From contig CM074144.1 of NCBI GenBank assembly GCA_037178625.1, positions 1,426,001 through 1,490,000 on the forward strand: DNA of 64,000 nucleotides. Reading direction: 5' to 3'. The translations under genes were made by a program, and so were the position numbers. Position 1 is the first letter of the stretch; each line of letters starts with the position of its first letter. Positions 1-9,875 of the stretch are shown in pieces. The stretch comes from Skeletonema tropicum. Lineage: Eukaryota; Bacillariophyta; Thalassiosirophyceae; Thalassiosirales; Thalassiosiraceae. Below the pieces are notes generated by a model that saw only the letters and a program-made list of their open reading frames with translations, was not told where the DNA came from and did no database searches.

Positions 1-2866
1 TTGGGCGGCGAAGCGATCTAGTAGTCCGTAGTGACTGCTAGTTAAATTTGAGATGTCAGAGCACAGGCGGCGGCGGCTGATGGCGTTTGATATACTTATT
101 TGCTATTAGAAGGTTAGAATATTATCGTTGGCGGCGGTTGATTACGCGGCGTATTGATGTTGCTTTGTTGTCATGGTGGTCGTTTTTTTGATGATTTTTT
201 GAGTTGAAGTTTGTGTAGATTTTTGAATTCCTACGTTGAATTATCAAATGACCTGGTTAGCTGAATTCAGTTCTAGAGGGAGTCTATGATCGATTGACAA
301 TATTAATAATTGTGAGTGTTACTACTACTGGACTTCTTCATGGTTGTTAATGGATATGGAGATGATGCTGTCGACGTGGATCTTTCCTACGCACTTCTTC
401 TGAATATCTACGTAAAGAGATCGATACATAAATACTATTATGCCAGTACCTATCGTACCTCGACATTGCTGCCCCATGGATCGAGCTCAAGCGTTGTTGT
501 TGTTTGCTTTGATTTGGCTGATATTGAAATTTCATTCCTTGACTATTCTTGGATATTCTGACTAATCTAGCGTGCACGCGAAGGTACTTTTTATGCGGGA
601 ATTTCCGCTGTGGAACCCATAACCACGGAACCTACTCAAGGCAGGGGGTACGCTATTCTCTTTCTCATTCTACCTATCTATCTTTCTATCTCAGTATCTC
701 TATCTATCTATCTATCTATCTGCTGATGCTGTTGCCTCTACTGTGCTAACAATTCGAAGATTCTGGCTCTAACGTGTTGATTGTTATTCCTTTGCTGACC
801 ATCGGTTGGTCATGAAAGTTCGATACATACATGCTCAGTATGCCAGCAACTACTGTACTTTGGCATTGCTGCCCCATGGATCGAACTCATGAGACATTGC
901 TCGTAAAAATTGCACTTGACTTCTAGGTCCTGCGACTTGAGAGAAACGAAAATGATATGTGAACAATTGAAAAGATTTGTTGTACCTGTAGCTTCGGACT
1001 GTTTTGACAGTATAAGGATAAGGACCAACCCATCGCTGGCCAAGCTTCTTGAAGATGATAGATGTAAACTTTCTTGAGAACTCGAGCGCCAACTTTTGTC
1101 GTAGGCTTAGCGTTTCGCGTTTGACATAATAGCATCCTTGAAGACACAAAGTTGTCATCGTTTAATTTGATCGATATTGATTGCCAACTTGGCGTTGTGT
1201 ATATATTTTCCTGAGAGAACATGATTGGCTTGTTAACTCTATAGCTGTTGTAATGCACTGAGTTTAAGACTGAAATAAACTGTGAGCATCGCTGTGTTCG
1301 ACAAATATTATTCTTCAAACGGACATAGTTACCGGATTTTGATCTGCTGTGTTTCAATAACTGCTTTTATATCAAACTCGGAGAGACGGAGACCATTCAT
1401 TGTCAACTTTTCGTGGAGGCTACTAGACCAGCTGTTGTGCTGACCAGCTCCTGACATTTCTACAATTGATCAGCCTTGGAACCCGTAGGGATGAGGATAA
1501 TGGCTGGTATAAAACCAGTGTTTATTAGGGCCTTGAAGTACCCAAAGTTGTTGCGTTCACTTTGCTTGCTGATTCACTTGTCGATCACACCTCTTTCGGG
1601 CTGTTGTATGTAAAATGGATATTCCGTAAAATGACACGATTTCTGTATGCCTCAAAATAAGAAATTGAAATGATATTCGATAAATTGAAATGCTCTGTGG
1701 CTGTAGCTTGATTGGACTGGAGTAGAGGACAGTTCATCCTGCCCCCTCTCATTTCTCGGATAATTGTATTTGCTTTTGGAAGGGAACTCAGAATTGCTAG
1801 CAAACTTGGCCAGCGCTTAAAGGACTGTTGTGACAATAGGACGTTGCTTGAAGACGGTGTAAAATTTCTTGATACCTCGAGCGTTTCGCAATTGCTGTAA
1901 TAGCATCCTTGAGGACATGAAGTTGTCATCGTTTGAACATTGAGTGCCACATTGATATTGAAGTTGCGTATAAGAATTTCACCTGAAGCGGCACGTTGTA
2001 CTGAACTGAGTGTAAAGCTTGAAAATACATAAACTGTGAGTTTTCACTGGTTTTGACAAAGATTGCTTTCAAAAGTGCACGCAAAGAATTTCTCATTACA
2101 GATGCATTCGCTGGACTATACCGTTGTCTTCAGGTTGCGTGCGATATTGGCATGAGAACCCCAATTGTAACTGTCGTGGTAACGAAATCCATTCCTATAA
2201 GTAGAAGGAGGTCGAAGCGACAATCGGCTGAAAAGGCTTGGAGCTGCTGTATTTCAAATAGTGTATGTGAGGTCCGCACCGCAGACGGAAAAGTAAAAAG
2301 TGCTAACTAGTAACCTATGCTTTTTGGTAGCTATGTTGCCATGTGACGGGACGTTGGGCGGGTGGCGGAGGAGATAATAATCTGCTATGGCACCGCTCTC
2401 GTTATTTTCTGCAATAAATGAAGTCCTGCACCTGCAATGCATCCATCACTACTCTTCACTGAGCAACGTTCAGAGCTAGGGGATAAAAGGAAAGGAGTTT
2501 GGTCAATATGCAAAAGCTTCCTTTTCTGCTGAACCACATCATCCTCCGTAGATAATGCATAAATGAACCACATCAGCAGTGGAGAGTGGAATACACTTCT
2601 TTAGCGTTGCAGTTGCAGTTACTGTGCTTCTAATTCTAAGAAGCTTACACTAAGCTTACAATTGCATGCTCTCTTCCGGATTGGGATGCTGCACATGCGA
2701 TTTGCGACCTGCACTGCGGCCAGCACTACAAATTATGACGACAGTATCATGAAGAAGAAGTCATACTTATAGTGCACTGAAAGTCTGGTGGGGGCTGATA
2801 CTGATATGATAGATAATGAACACCTATTATGAAGCATGGTAATGAAACTATGACTATGCAATTATT
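1..2866. other. Gene-free region with diverged tandem duplication
   Basis: No convincing coding region; the open frames are short and lack recognisable domains. A block at about 944-1345 is repeated in diverged form at about 1663-2090: both copies share, in the same order, an ATTGAAA..TGTAGCTT..GGACTG segment, a CTTGAAGA..TTTCTTGA..CTCGAGCG segment, a TAATAGCATCCTTGA..GACA..AAGTTGTCATCGTTT segment, and an ACTGAGT..AAACTGTGAG segment. A shorter diverged pair lies at about 420-490 and 820-890 (TGCCAG..TAC, CATTGCTGCCCCATGGATCGA). It looks like old, decayed repeat sequence. Confidence 0.6.
676..722. repeat. (CTAT)n microsatellite
   Basis: Imperfect run of CTAT/CTTT tetranucleotides ending in five clean CTAT units; simple-sequence repeat in non-coding DNA. 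Confidence 0.9.
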
Positions 2867-3010
2867 GCAGCGAGTGAAGCTGCGGCCCAGCCTCGTACAG
2901 CTTTTTCAAAGTAATTAGATGTATTAATCGAATCATATTGCTACTGCTTATAGCCATGGGAGAACATTCTATGTAAATGTTGGCAGCGAGTGAAGCTGCG
3001 GCCCAGCCTC
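2867..3010. repeat. 28-bp perfect direct repeat at the 3' end of the binding-protein gene
   Basis: The same 28 bases (beginning GCAGCGAGTGAAGC and ending CAGCCTC) occur at 2867-2894 and 2983-3010, 116 bp apart. The right copy lies inside the last coding stretch of the minus-strand gene and encodes its conserved C-terminal GPQLHS motif; the left copy lies beyond the stop codon. It is either a small tandem duplication of the exon end or the target duplication of a short insertion. Confidence 0.8.
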
Positions 3011-5277
3011 AAAGATTCTGTTCAATCCGTTTCTTCCTCTCACAGAGTCGATCCCAAAGTGCTTCGCGAAGAGTCTGTCATATGATCCGGAGTAAGACAA
3101 AGCATCTCTCAAAGACCATCTCATCTCAGAACCAAAAATTGAGGTGAAAGGTATCTTGTTATTTACACCACTCTCTTCAGCATAGAGGAGTGCCAAAACA
3201 GCACAGTTTACGAATGAAGAAAAAAGTGAATCATCTTCTCGAGTTGCAATCGCAAACGCAATCAAGGCTTCTTTTGCACTTCCACTCTTGTAATAGTAAG
3301 GAGTAGAGAACGCAAAACCTCCAAAATCTCTCGATTTCTCAACAGTCGTCCCAGTCAACACATCTATTTTGCCATTTTGGAGAGCCAAATAAGCTTCATC
3401 TGAAGAGGAGAAGTTAAGCAAATTTACCGCCTCGTAATTGCCGTAAAAGAGTGCAGCAGCCATCGTGCGGCAGTCTTGAGATAAAAGGAGGGTGCGCATA
3501 AGTATGAGTGGAAACAATTCTAGCAAGCAGCAACAAAGGTTAGCTACTCACAATCTTCACTCAATCCATCTATGGCTAAACTTTCTGTATCATTACCACT
3601 TTGAATAAACACACCACAATTGAGCTTCGTATCAATGATGATATCTGAAAAAGTGCTGCCAGGACGTGGTCCGAAATTGTCTGACTCTGACTCTTCTACA
3701 CCGAAAGCATAATCCAAGTCACCGAAAGGAATCGGATAATGCATACTTGTTCCATTATTGATCCCATTCATACCGCGATATTCCTGATTATGATACAACT
3801 CTTTGTATGATCCAACGCAGTAAACTGCGTTTAGATAATTCAGTTCTGCTGCCAGCGAAGTTACACTTTTTGATGTGCTACAGAGCGTAGCATTCTTCGT
3901 CAAACCTTGCTCCTCTCCGTAGAATAGAGCTTGCAAGACCCAGTTTACAACATCAGAGAATTCGCGATCAGTGTTTCGAGTGACTATTGCCTGTGGCTCT
4001 TTTGTAAACAATTTTTTCCCAATAATATAGCTAGGAAATAAGCCCTCCGGGCCAAAAATTGACGACATTTCCATCTGTATTTCAGTCCCCGCTACGACAT
4101 TGCATGTATTATTCTTCATCATGAGTTCCATCTCATCGATTGACGAAAGTGTGGTGTAAAACCCTTTTGGAAAGTTTGACGACAGATATTCAAAAGGCGT
4201 ACTGTCTGATGGAACGCAAATAGAGAGAGAAGAGCAAATGCCATAACGCATCTTTTTCTCAGCACACTCTATGAAGGTTGCATTTCCCGCATATGCCATC
4301 CCGTCGTAGGCATAAGGTGCACTGAACGTAAATCCACTCCCTGCAGAAGCCAACCAAACTTCTCTTTCAATGGTATGAGTATCTCCTCCAATTAAAAAGT
4401 CCGCACCACGGTTGTTGAGTATCTCCCATCTAGTGCCCATCGTGGTGTTAATAATTTCATAGCTATCAGCATCCCCTAACACCACTGACGCTACTGCTCG
4501 ACACAAGTCGAGATGAAAACCTCGAATCATCGTAAGTTGGGGATTCAGTCCACATCGGATAAACCCTCTGTCTTGAACAGTTGAAAGAGTGGGTTTCGAA
4601 TCGAAGGTAGGAGATGCAGTCGGCTCTTGATATTGCGGAGGATTATCTTCGATACGAAATGCAACAATAACAATAGAGAGCACTATTGCAAGGATGATCA
4701 GCAGTGTAGTCATGACCACGGCAATTTTTTTCCCGTTCCGGTCACAAAAGCCCAACTTAGTGGCTACCACTGCATCAGCTTCTTCAACTACAATGGCAGT
4801 CACAGGCGAAGTGGAGTTACTAGCAACGCTCAGTACAACGCTCGCCCTGCCAAAATAATCTGATACTATCTGCGGTATTCTCGATGATCGCCTTCGCCTG
4901 TCTGCTACTGCTGTCGATGGCTGATCTGTCTCCCCCTCTTCATTATTTATACCATTGTTATTATTTGCGATGGATCCAATCTCTTCCGATTCTCTCCCTG
5001 CCCTCTCCGCATCCGCACGTTCTCGTATTCTTAGTCGCTGCTCATGTGAATTTCTTCCCCTGTAACATCGCGTATAGAGCATGTTTGCACGTTCACTAAC
5101 TTGAAATGCACCAATATCGACAGTAGCCCTTCGCCTCTCTTTTGCATCAGGCTGATACTGTCCATCATCTGACGAGCTATTTTTGTCGTCACTTTCAAAC
5201 AGTGGCGACGGCGGCGCAATATTTGCTGCCGCAGCCGCTGATTGCTGAGCCTGGACTGTCTCGACAGTTTCGGCCAT
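2969..5277 (-). CDS. Membrane-anchored protein with two solute-binding (SBP family 3-like) domains, spliced
   Basis: Two exons: 5277-3552 and 3474-2969, with a 77 bp intron (3475-3551; donor GTGAGT, acceptor CTCAAG) that joins in phase 1, making a Tyr codon across the junction. The product is about 743 residues. Residues 1-175 are hydrophilic and charged, a single transmembrane helix lies at about 180-205, and the rest is probably lumenal or extracellular. Two tandem regions each resemble the bacterial amino-acid-binding protein fold: a GFHLDLCRAVA segment in the first lines up with DYCRTMAAAL, formed only after splicing, in the second; FTFSAPYAYDG lines up with FAFSTPYYY. The family is known for ligand binding in transport or sensing; no channel or kinase segment is visible, so a receptor or scavenging role is inference. 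The C-terminus overlaps a duplicated 28-mer. The start is the first ATG, just downstream of a CT repeat. Confidence 0.8.
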
Positions 5278-5609
5278 TGTGGATATCGCTCTCTCTCTCG
5301 CTCTCTCTCTCTCTCTCTATTATGTAGACTTCTGTAGAGGAATAATTAAAAAATATTTTACTGTTGATGGTGGTGATTAGAAGATGAGCGAGCAAGTAAG
5401 CAAGCAAGAAGCAAGGCAATTCATCATATTACTACCTACCTAATACATAATAAGTAGGAGTAGCAGCAGGCAGCATGTATGCATGTATGCAGAAGAGGCA
5501 AGCGAGCACATTCATGCACAGCATGCAATCTGTGCGTGTGTGTGATAACGTTTACCTACCTTTGCCCAGCCGGGCGCGCGGTGGTTGAGACACGTAAAGG
5601 TCAGATTTA
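5278..5609. other. Upstream region of the binding-protein gene with (CT)n repeat
   Basis: Non-coding. Immediately before the minus-strand start codon is a (CT)n tract (5288-5319), likely in the promoter or 5' leader. From about 5520 the sequence belongs to a block that is repeated near 7.1 kb. Confidence 0.6.
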
Positions 5610-6642
5610 GGGGCTGTCCGAGCAAACCTAATCGTGCGTACGATTTCGCTTTTCCTAGGTTAAATCGATACCCCTACGTACGATCGTGCAGTTCTCGGAT
5701 TTTACTAAGTTTCAACAAAAACAAAATCATGCGTACGATTGCACGATCATGCAGAAAGCCAACTCGATTTCTGCATGATCGTACGCTCACAAGCACATCA
5801 AAAAAAAAGATGCCATGACAATGGCACCCCAAGTAAGGCCGCCTATCTCAGTCCATGACTATATTTCACAAGGTTTCGATGGCCTATCTCTTAGAAGACA
5901 TATATGGCGACGTATTCGCAGCATGGTGGCGTTTCGGCTGCTGTAGGGGCGGTGATAATATCATTGCAATCCGCTTCATTGGGATTTGAAATTTCAACAA
6001 CCACCTTACCTGCACCCATAGAAGAAGATAAACAATAATATGCACTACCCCTCCGCTATCCGTCGCTGATGATGATATGTAGTGAGAATCCGGCTGCTCG
6101 GAGTGACCATTCAAGCCCCCCCACACCTCCAAAACACCAAGAACACAAGATGTGCACAAAATGGCAAAAATAATACGATACTCAGACACAACAATAAGCC
6201 TGTAGACGGCGGATCGAGCGGCTGTAAAGAAGGGAACTTATCAATATTATTATATATAAGAAGTGGCGGCTATTTATTGTCCAAAATATTACAATAGGGT
6301 GGATAAAAATAGCAACATCATAGACAGAAATGATATTTATGTAGCATGTATTAGTCATTTATTTATGCGGTGTAGGCAGTAGTAATAATAATACCCTGCG
6401 GCTGAATCGTTGTATAAGGTGTTGCCTGCGATACAATTCACTGGATATTACTATTGGTAGGGTTTGGGCAACGTGGTGGCTATGAGAGTAGCGGCTATCA
6501 TGGTCGATACGGATTGTCGAATCCGGCCGTTGTCGTAAGGAAAAAAACGTGCAGAACGTGCAGTTGCTCGGACAGCGCTGCATGTTTTTTTGTAGCGGCT
6601 ATCAAAATGATACGTACGATGCAATTTTGCTCGGACCGCACC
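5610..6642. mobile_element. Non-autonomous TIR transposon, PIF/Harbinger-like (1,033 bp)
   Basis: The ends are inverted repeats: left GGGGCTGTCCGAGCAAA, right (reverse complement) GGTGCGGTCCGAGCAAA, 15 of 17 identical, with further CGTACGAT similarity inside. The element is flanked by TTA at 5607-5609 and 6643-6645. The paralogous block at 7.1 kb reads AGATTTAGTACCGATAAG straight through with a single TTA, so it is the empty site. A TTA target duplication and a G-rich terminus are typical of PIF/Harbinger elements. No transposase frame is visible, so it would need a transposase in trans. Inside, 5744-5757 and 5768-5781 form a perfect 14-bp stem (CGATCATGCAGAAA) with a 10-base loop. Confidence 0.8.
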
Positions 6643-6763
6643 TTAGTATCGATAAGACTTCTCAAGCAAAACTTTTAGAAGAGTAGCAAGTTCAAGTACC
6701 TAAGTATGTACTACATAATCAATCAAGTAAGTATGTACTCCTAAGTAGAAGTATTTATAATGT

Positions 6764-6875
6764 CCTCGGTTAAATTTAAAAAATGACGTAGAATGTTACT
6801 ATTTCGTACTATCATACGTAGAGTTTCAAGAAGATTCGGTGTTCCACCGTAGAATTTTTTTAAATTAAACCGAGG
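6764..6875. mobile_element. Short palindromic (foldback/MITE-like) element, 112 bp
   Basis: Terminal 20-mers are inverted repeats with 19 of 20 identical: CCTCGGTTAAATTTAAAAAA at the left, CCTCGGTTTAATTTAAAAAA as the complement of the right end. It lies in the left copy of the duplicated block and is missing from the right copy (7.2 kb), together with about 50 bp of flanking sequence, so the exact insertion boundaries and target duplication are uncertain. No coding capacity. Confidence 0.65.
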
Positions 6876-7383
6876 TTTCAAAGTTTGGTGACTGGATGAA
6901 AGTAGGAGTAGCTTTTTCAGACATTTTACCGCGACAGTGGAAGACAGTTTTATTTTTTCCTGAGACAGCTTCGACTCTGCACGTACGTGTGCAGAGACCT
7001 ACATACATCATGTGCTGAGTCCTTCATACAAGTGACTCAGACAGGTGTCTGAAGATCGTATTTATTTAGGGTGCAATCAGTGTGCATGCAGTGTGATAAC
7101 GTTTTTTCTGCCCAGCCGGGCGGTGTAGTAGATACACGTAAAGGTCAGATTTAGTACCGATAAGACTTTCTCAAAACTATTAGGAAGAGTAGCAAGTTCA
7201 AGTACCTATGTACTACATAATCAATCAAGTAAGTATATATGTAAGTAGGAGTAGCTTTTTCAGACATTTTACCGCAGACAGTTAGTGGAAGACATTTTTA
7301 TTTTTTTCCGAGACAGTTTCGGGTCAAAAGAGATAAGTAGCTCTCTTAGATAATAAATCCTTCCAGCTCCATGGCAGCAGTAT
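6876..7383. other. Non-coding sequence with small hairpins and the empty-site block
   Basis: Contains the remainder of the left duplicated block, a short perfect stem near 6976-6997 (CTCTGCAC facing GTGCAGAG around ACGT), and the right copy of the block from about 7078. No gene seen. Confidence 0.5.
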
Positions 7384-7794
7384 TTAATGTGCTCTAGCTA
7401 TCGATGCGAGCAGCAGAGTTTGATTGCTGCCTTCAACAGCAGTGATCTTCCATTTCTGATGTTTGCTGATCTTAGTTCTGTGTTCGTTTACGTCAATAGA
7501 TTCATTGTTCGTCTCGGCGCAATCTCTGTCTCTGTGTCTGTGAGTAATCTGTAAAAAGATATCATCTTCCAGCGGTGTAGACATCGTCCGATTCAGTAAT
7601 GTACTGGCAACATCTTTCGTGAGATCATCCCTTTCAACACCCCATCCGCTAGCGGGCACCGAAATTTTTGCTGCGTCCAGGGCGGCGCGTAAGACAGGCT
7701 TATTAGGCTTAATATTACTTGTGTTCACCTTGAAGCAGCAGATCGCGAATCGCGATATTAGAGTCACAGAAAGAATCTTTGGCAACGAACGCAC
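7384..7794 (-). pseudogene. Possible trypsin-family fragment
   Basis: An open frame of about 136 codons without an ATG at its start (it begins at GTG). The stretch KVNTSNI..NKPVLRAALDA..VPASGWG..DDLTKDVASTLLN resembles the middle of chymotrypsin-family proteases, where a hydrophobic strand leads to a conserved GWG and then to an L.x.V.V strand. The catalytic His and Ser blocks are absent and the C-terminal half does not look like a protease. I read it as a degraded internal piece, possibly from a relative of the trypsin genes at 25-30 kb. The similarity is short and could be chance. Confidence 0.3.
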
Positions 7795-8230
7795 CCAAGG
7801 TGGCGATGCTATTTCGAATTCTAAAACGTAAACGCAAGTTGATAACGACTACGTGAGGTAACACATCAATTAGCTTCTAGCAAGAGCTTAAGTTGGAGTT
7901 TGTTCGTATTTTTTGCTTAGCAACATCAAGCAACACACACAAGCATAAGCTGTAGAAGTATCTAGAAAGGTCACGGTTCAAGGTCAGGGTAAGGTGAGTA
8001 AATTTATGAAATCTCCCCTAGCTCCAAGTCAATCACAACAAAGGTATCAGTATGATAATGATACTGTGTGCAAATTTCCTACTTCTTTTCGGTCAAAGAC
8101 CTTCGTGTGAGAGAAGCTGACCACGTCCACCGCTGGCCATACTTATACTTACATGAAATCAGATTGCGATTGCCTTTAACTTTTAAGTATTGTAGAGCCT
8201 CAAAACTACAATACCCACAACATCAGCACC
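7795..8230. other. Intergenic region upstream of the Cys/His-repeat gene
   Basis: Nothing recognisable; A/T-rich, presumably holding the promoter and 5' leader of the plus-strand gene starting at 8231. Confidence 0.4.
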
Positions 8231-9114
8231 ATGTCGACGAGAAGAGCAAAGGAGATGGCGATGGTAGCACCAAACCATACGGACGAGAACAGTGGCAGTG
8301 ATGATGTGGGTGCCTTGATCTACAGAGAATTTCAGCTGAGAAAGGCGGAAGCGAAAGCGGCCGAAGCCACAGCTGCTCCAAACAAGAAGGCATCAACTGC
8401 TTCAACCCATCAAAGAACTTCATCTCGGAAGATATTGCCTATTGAGAAACAAACCGGAGTCGGAGAATCATTGCCAAGTCTCCAACGCAAAGGAGCTACG
8501 AAACGAAGAAAGCGAGAGTCTTCGAATTCGAATGCGGATGATCGTCCTAGTCCTAGGACTAAGATGGCCAGAAAGAAACGCAGATATGGATGCTCTTTTG
8601 ATGGATGCACTAACATAGCTCAGAAGGGACGAGTGTGCAATCGGCATGGAGCAGAGCGCAAACTATGCAGCAGAGAAGGATGCACAAACATGGCTCGTCA
8701 AGGAGGAGTTTGTACCAGGCATGGAGCAGAGCGCAAACTATGCAGCAGAGAGGGGTGCACAACCATGGCTGCCAAAGGAGGAGTGTGCGTTAGACACGGG
8801 GCAAAGGTAAAAGGTGCAGCAGTGAAGGATGCACAAACTATGCCCTGAAGGGAGGGGTGTGCATTCGGCATGGTGCAAAGAAAAAATTATGCAGCAGTGA
8901 AGGATGCACAAACAATGCTAAGAAAGGAGGAGTGTGTCAAAGGCATGGAGCAAAGGTCAAACTATGCAACAGAGAAGGATGTTCAAACAATGCTAAGAAA
9001 GGAGGAGTGTGCATTAGGCATGGTGCAAAGGCCAAACGATGCAGTAGCGATGGGTGTTCAAACAATGCCAAGAAAGGAGGAGTGTGTGTTAAACACGGAG
9101 CAAAAGTCAAGTGA
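8231..9114 (+). pseudogene. WRKY19-like Cys/His zinc-finger repeat gene with one frameshift
   Basis: The N-terminal 110 residues are Ala/Lys/Ser-rich with basic stretches (TKRRKRES, MARKKRRYG) that could be nuclear signals. From about residue 116 there are tandem repeats of about 24 residues of the form C-S-x-E-G-C-T-N-x-A-x-x-G-G-V-C-x-R-H-G-A-x-x-K, a Cys3-His pattern found in plant WRKY19-type zinc fingers and common in diatom and oomycete genomes. Three repeats are in the first frame; a one-base loss near 8808-8818 shifts the frame and ends it at 8848. The repeat array continues in the next frame (to 9114) with four more units, so about seven in total, including the one split by the shift. 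Either a recent pseudogene or a sequence error. Function probably nucleic-acid or protein binding; not established. Confidence 0.7.
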
Positions 9115-9875
9115 TATACGTTCGGAACAGAGGTCGAGACGATTACCGCAGCACAATCCCTGTCCAATCTGCATGCTTCGAGAACTACATTCAGTAAAAT
9201 TGGAAAACGGAAAGTGCTCTCCACTAGATGGGTTGTCGTTGAGTACATTATTTAATATCACCTCTGAGAGGGCACACCAGACGTACTTAAAAACTTACTT
9301 AACTAAGTGATCCTCTGGTTCACTTAGGTTCTAGCATGCATAGCATAGACAAATTGATGATCACAGGCATAGGTATTTGCGATTGCTGGTTACAGCAGGC
9401 GCACATCAAGCCCAGGAGTGGCAATCTGTTGAGATTCGTTAGGACAAGGCTGAATACTCTCCTGCCCGGATGCAGCCGACTTAACACGAAGACGGCCTTG
9501 CGTGCACTCTCTTCCGGCTCAGCTCGAAACCACTTCTTTGGAGCCCTAGTACTCGATGAAGTGGCCGCTTCCGACTGAACAGGGCAGGTCTCCCTGCCAT
9601 TTTGGAAGGAGAATAGATTCCTACCGCTACTTTTCTCCGTAGGGGTTCAGGTGGATGATTTCCGGAGGTCTAAAGTCGAGGTGATTTACTTGCATCACGC
9701 GAGTTTAAATTAGCGTTCATCAAATTCAAATATTTAAAAAATGCGACGGTGAATCTTAAATGCCAGCTCCCCCCCGAAAATCTATTCCTTGATTGCCTCA
9801 TCTAACAGCTCATTCTCTGCTGTCCTTGGCTTTGGCAGTCTTCTTCGGCTCCTAATCCTAATCTCACTCTGAACA
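9115..9875. other. Intergenic region with dispersed 40-mer and GC-richer tract
   Basis: No convincing gene. Contains a dispersed repeat core at 9254-9293 (minus orientation; other copies at 49.4 and 58.8 kb) and a GC-richer stretch at 9400-9600 with a small stem GGCAGG/CCTGCC near 9581-9598. This stretch may be the remains of an inserted element, but nothing identifies it. Confidence 0.45.
9254..9293 (-). repeat. Dispersed 40-bp conserved core, copy A
   Basis: On the minus strand it reads TTTTAAGTACGTCTGG..GCCCTCTCAGAGG.GATATT. The same core is at 49381-49420 and 58757-58797. It contains the near-palindrome CCTCTCAGAGG. Probably one end of a mobile element. Confidence 0.6.

Larger units (their letters stand above)
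5520..7322. repeat. Duplicated non-coding block, left copy interrupted by two elements
   Basis: Left copy: about 5520-5609 continued at 6643-6763 and about 6893-6970. Right copy: about 7078-7322, uninterrupted. Shared landmarks in order are GATAACGTTT, TGCCCAGCCGGGCG, CACGTAAAGGTCAGATTTA, CGATAAGACTT, GAAGAGTAGCAAGTTCAAGT, TACATAATCAATCAAGTAAG, and GTAGGAGTAGCTTTTTCAGA. The right copy serves as an empty-site reference for the elements at 5610-6642 and 6764-6875. Confidence 0.8.

Noticed and set aside
316..1357. Several overlapping open frames of 60-144 codons on both strands
   Set aside because: No domain, no signal peptide, and the sequence is a decayed duplicated non-coding block.
9336..9578. 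80-codon frame in a GC-richer stretch, considered as an element remnant
   Set aside because: No similarity recognised and no boundaries; left as unassigned intergenic sequence.
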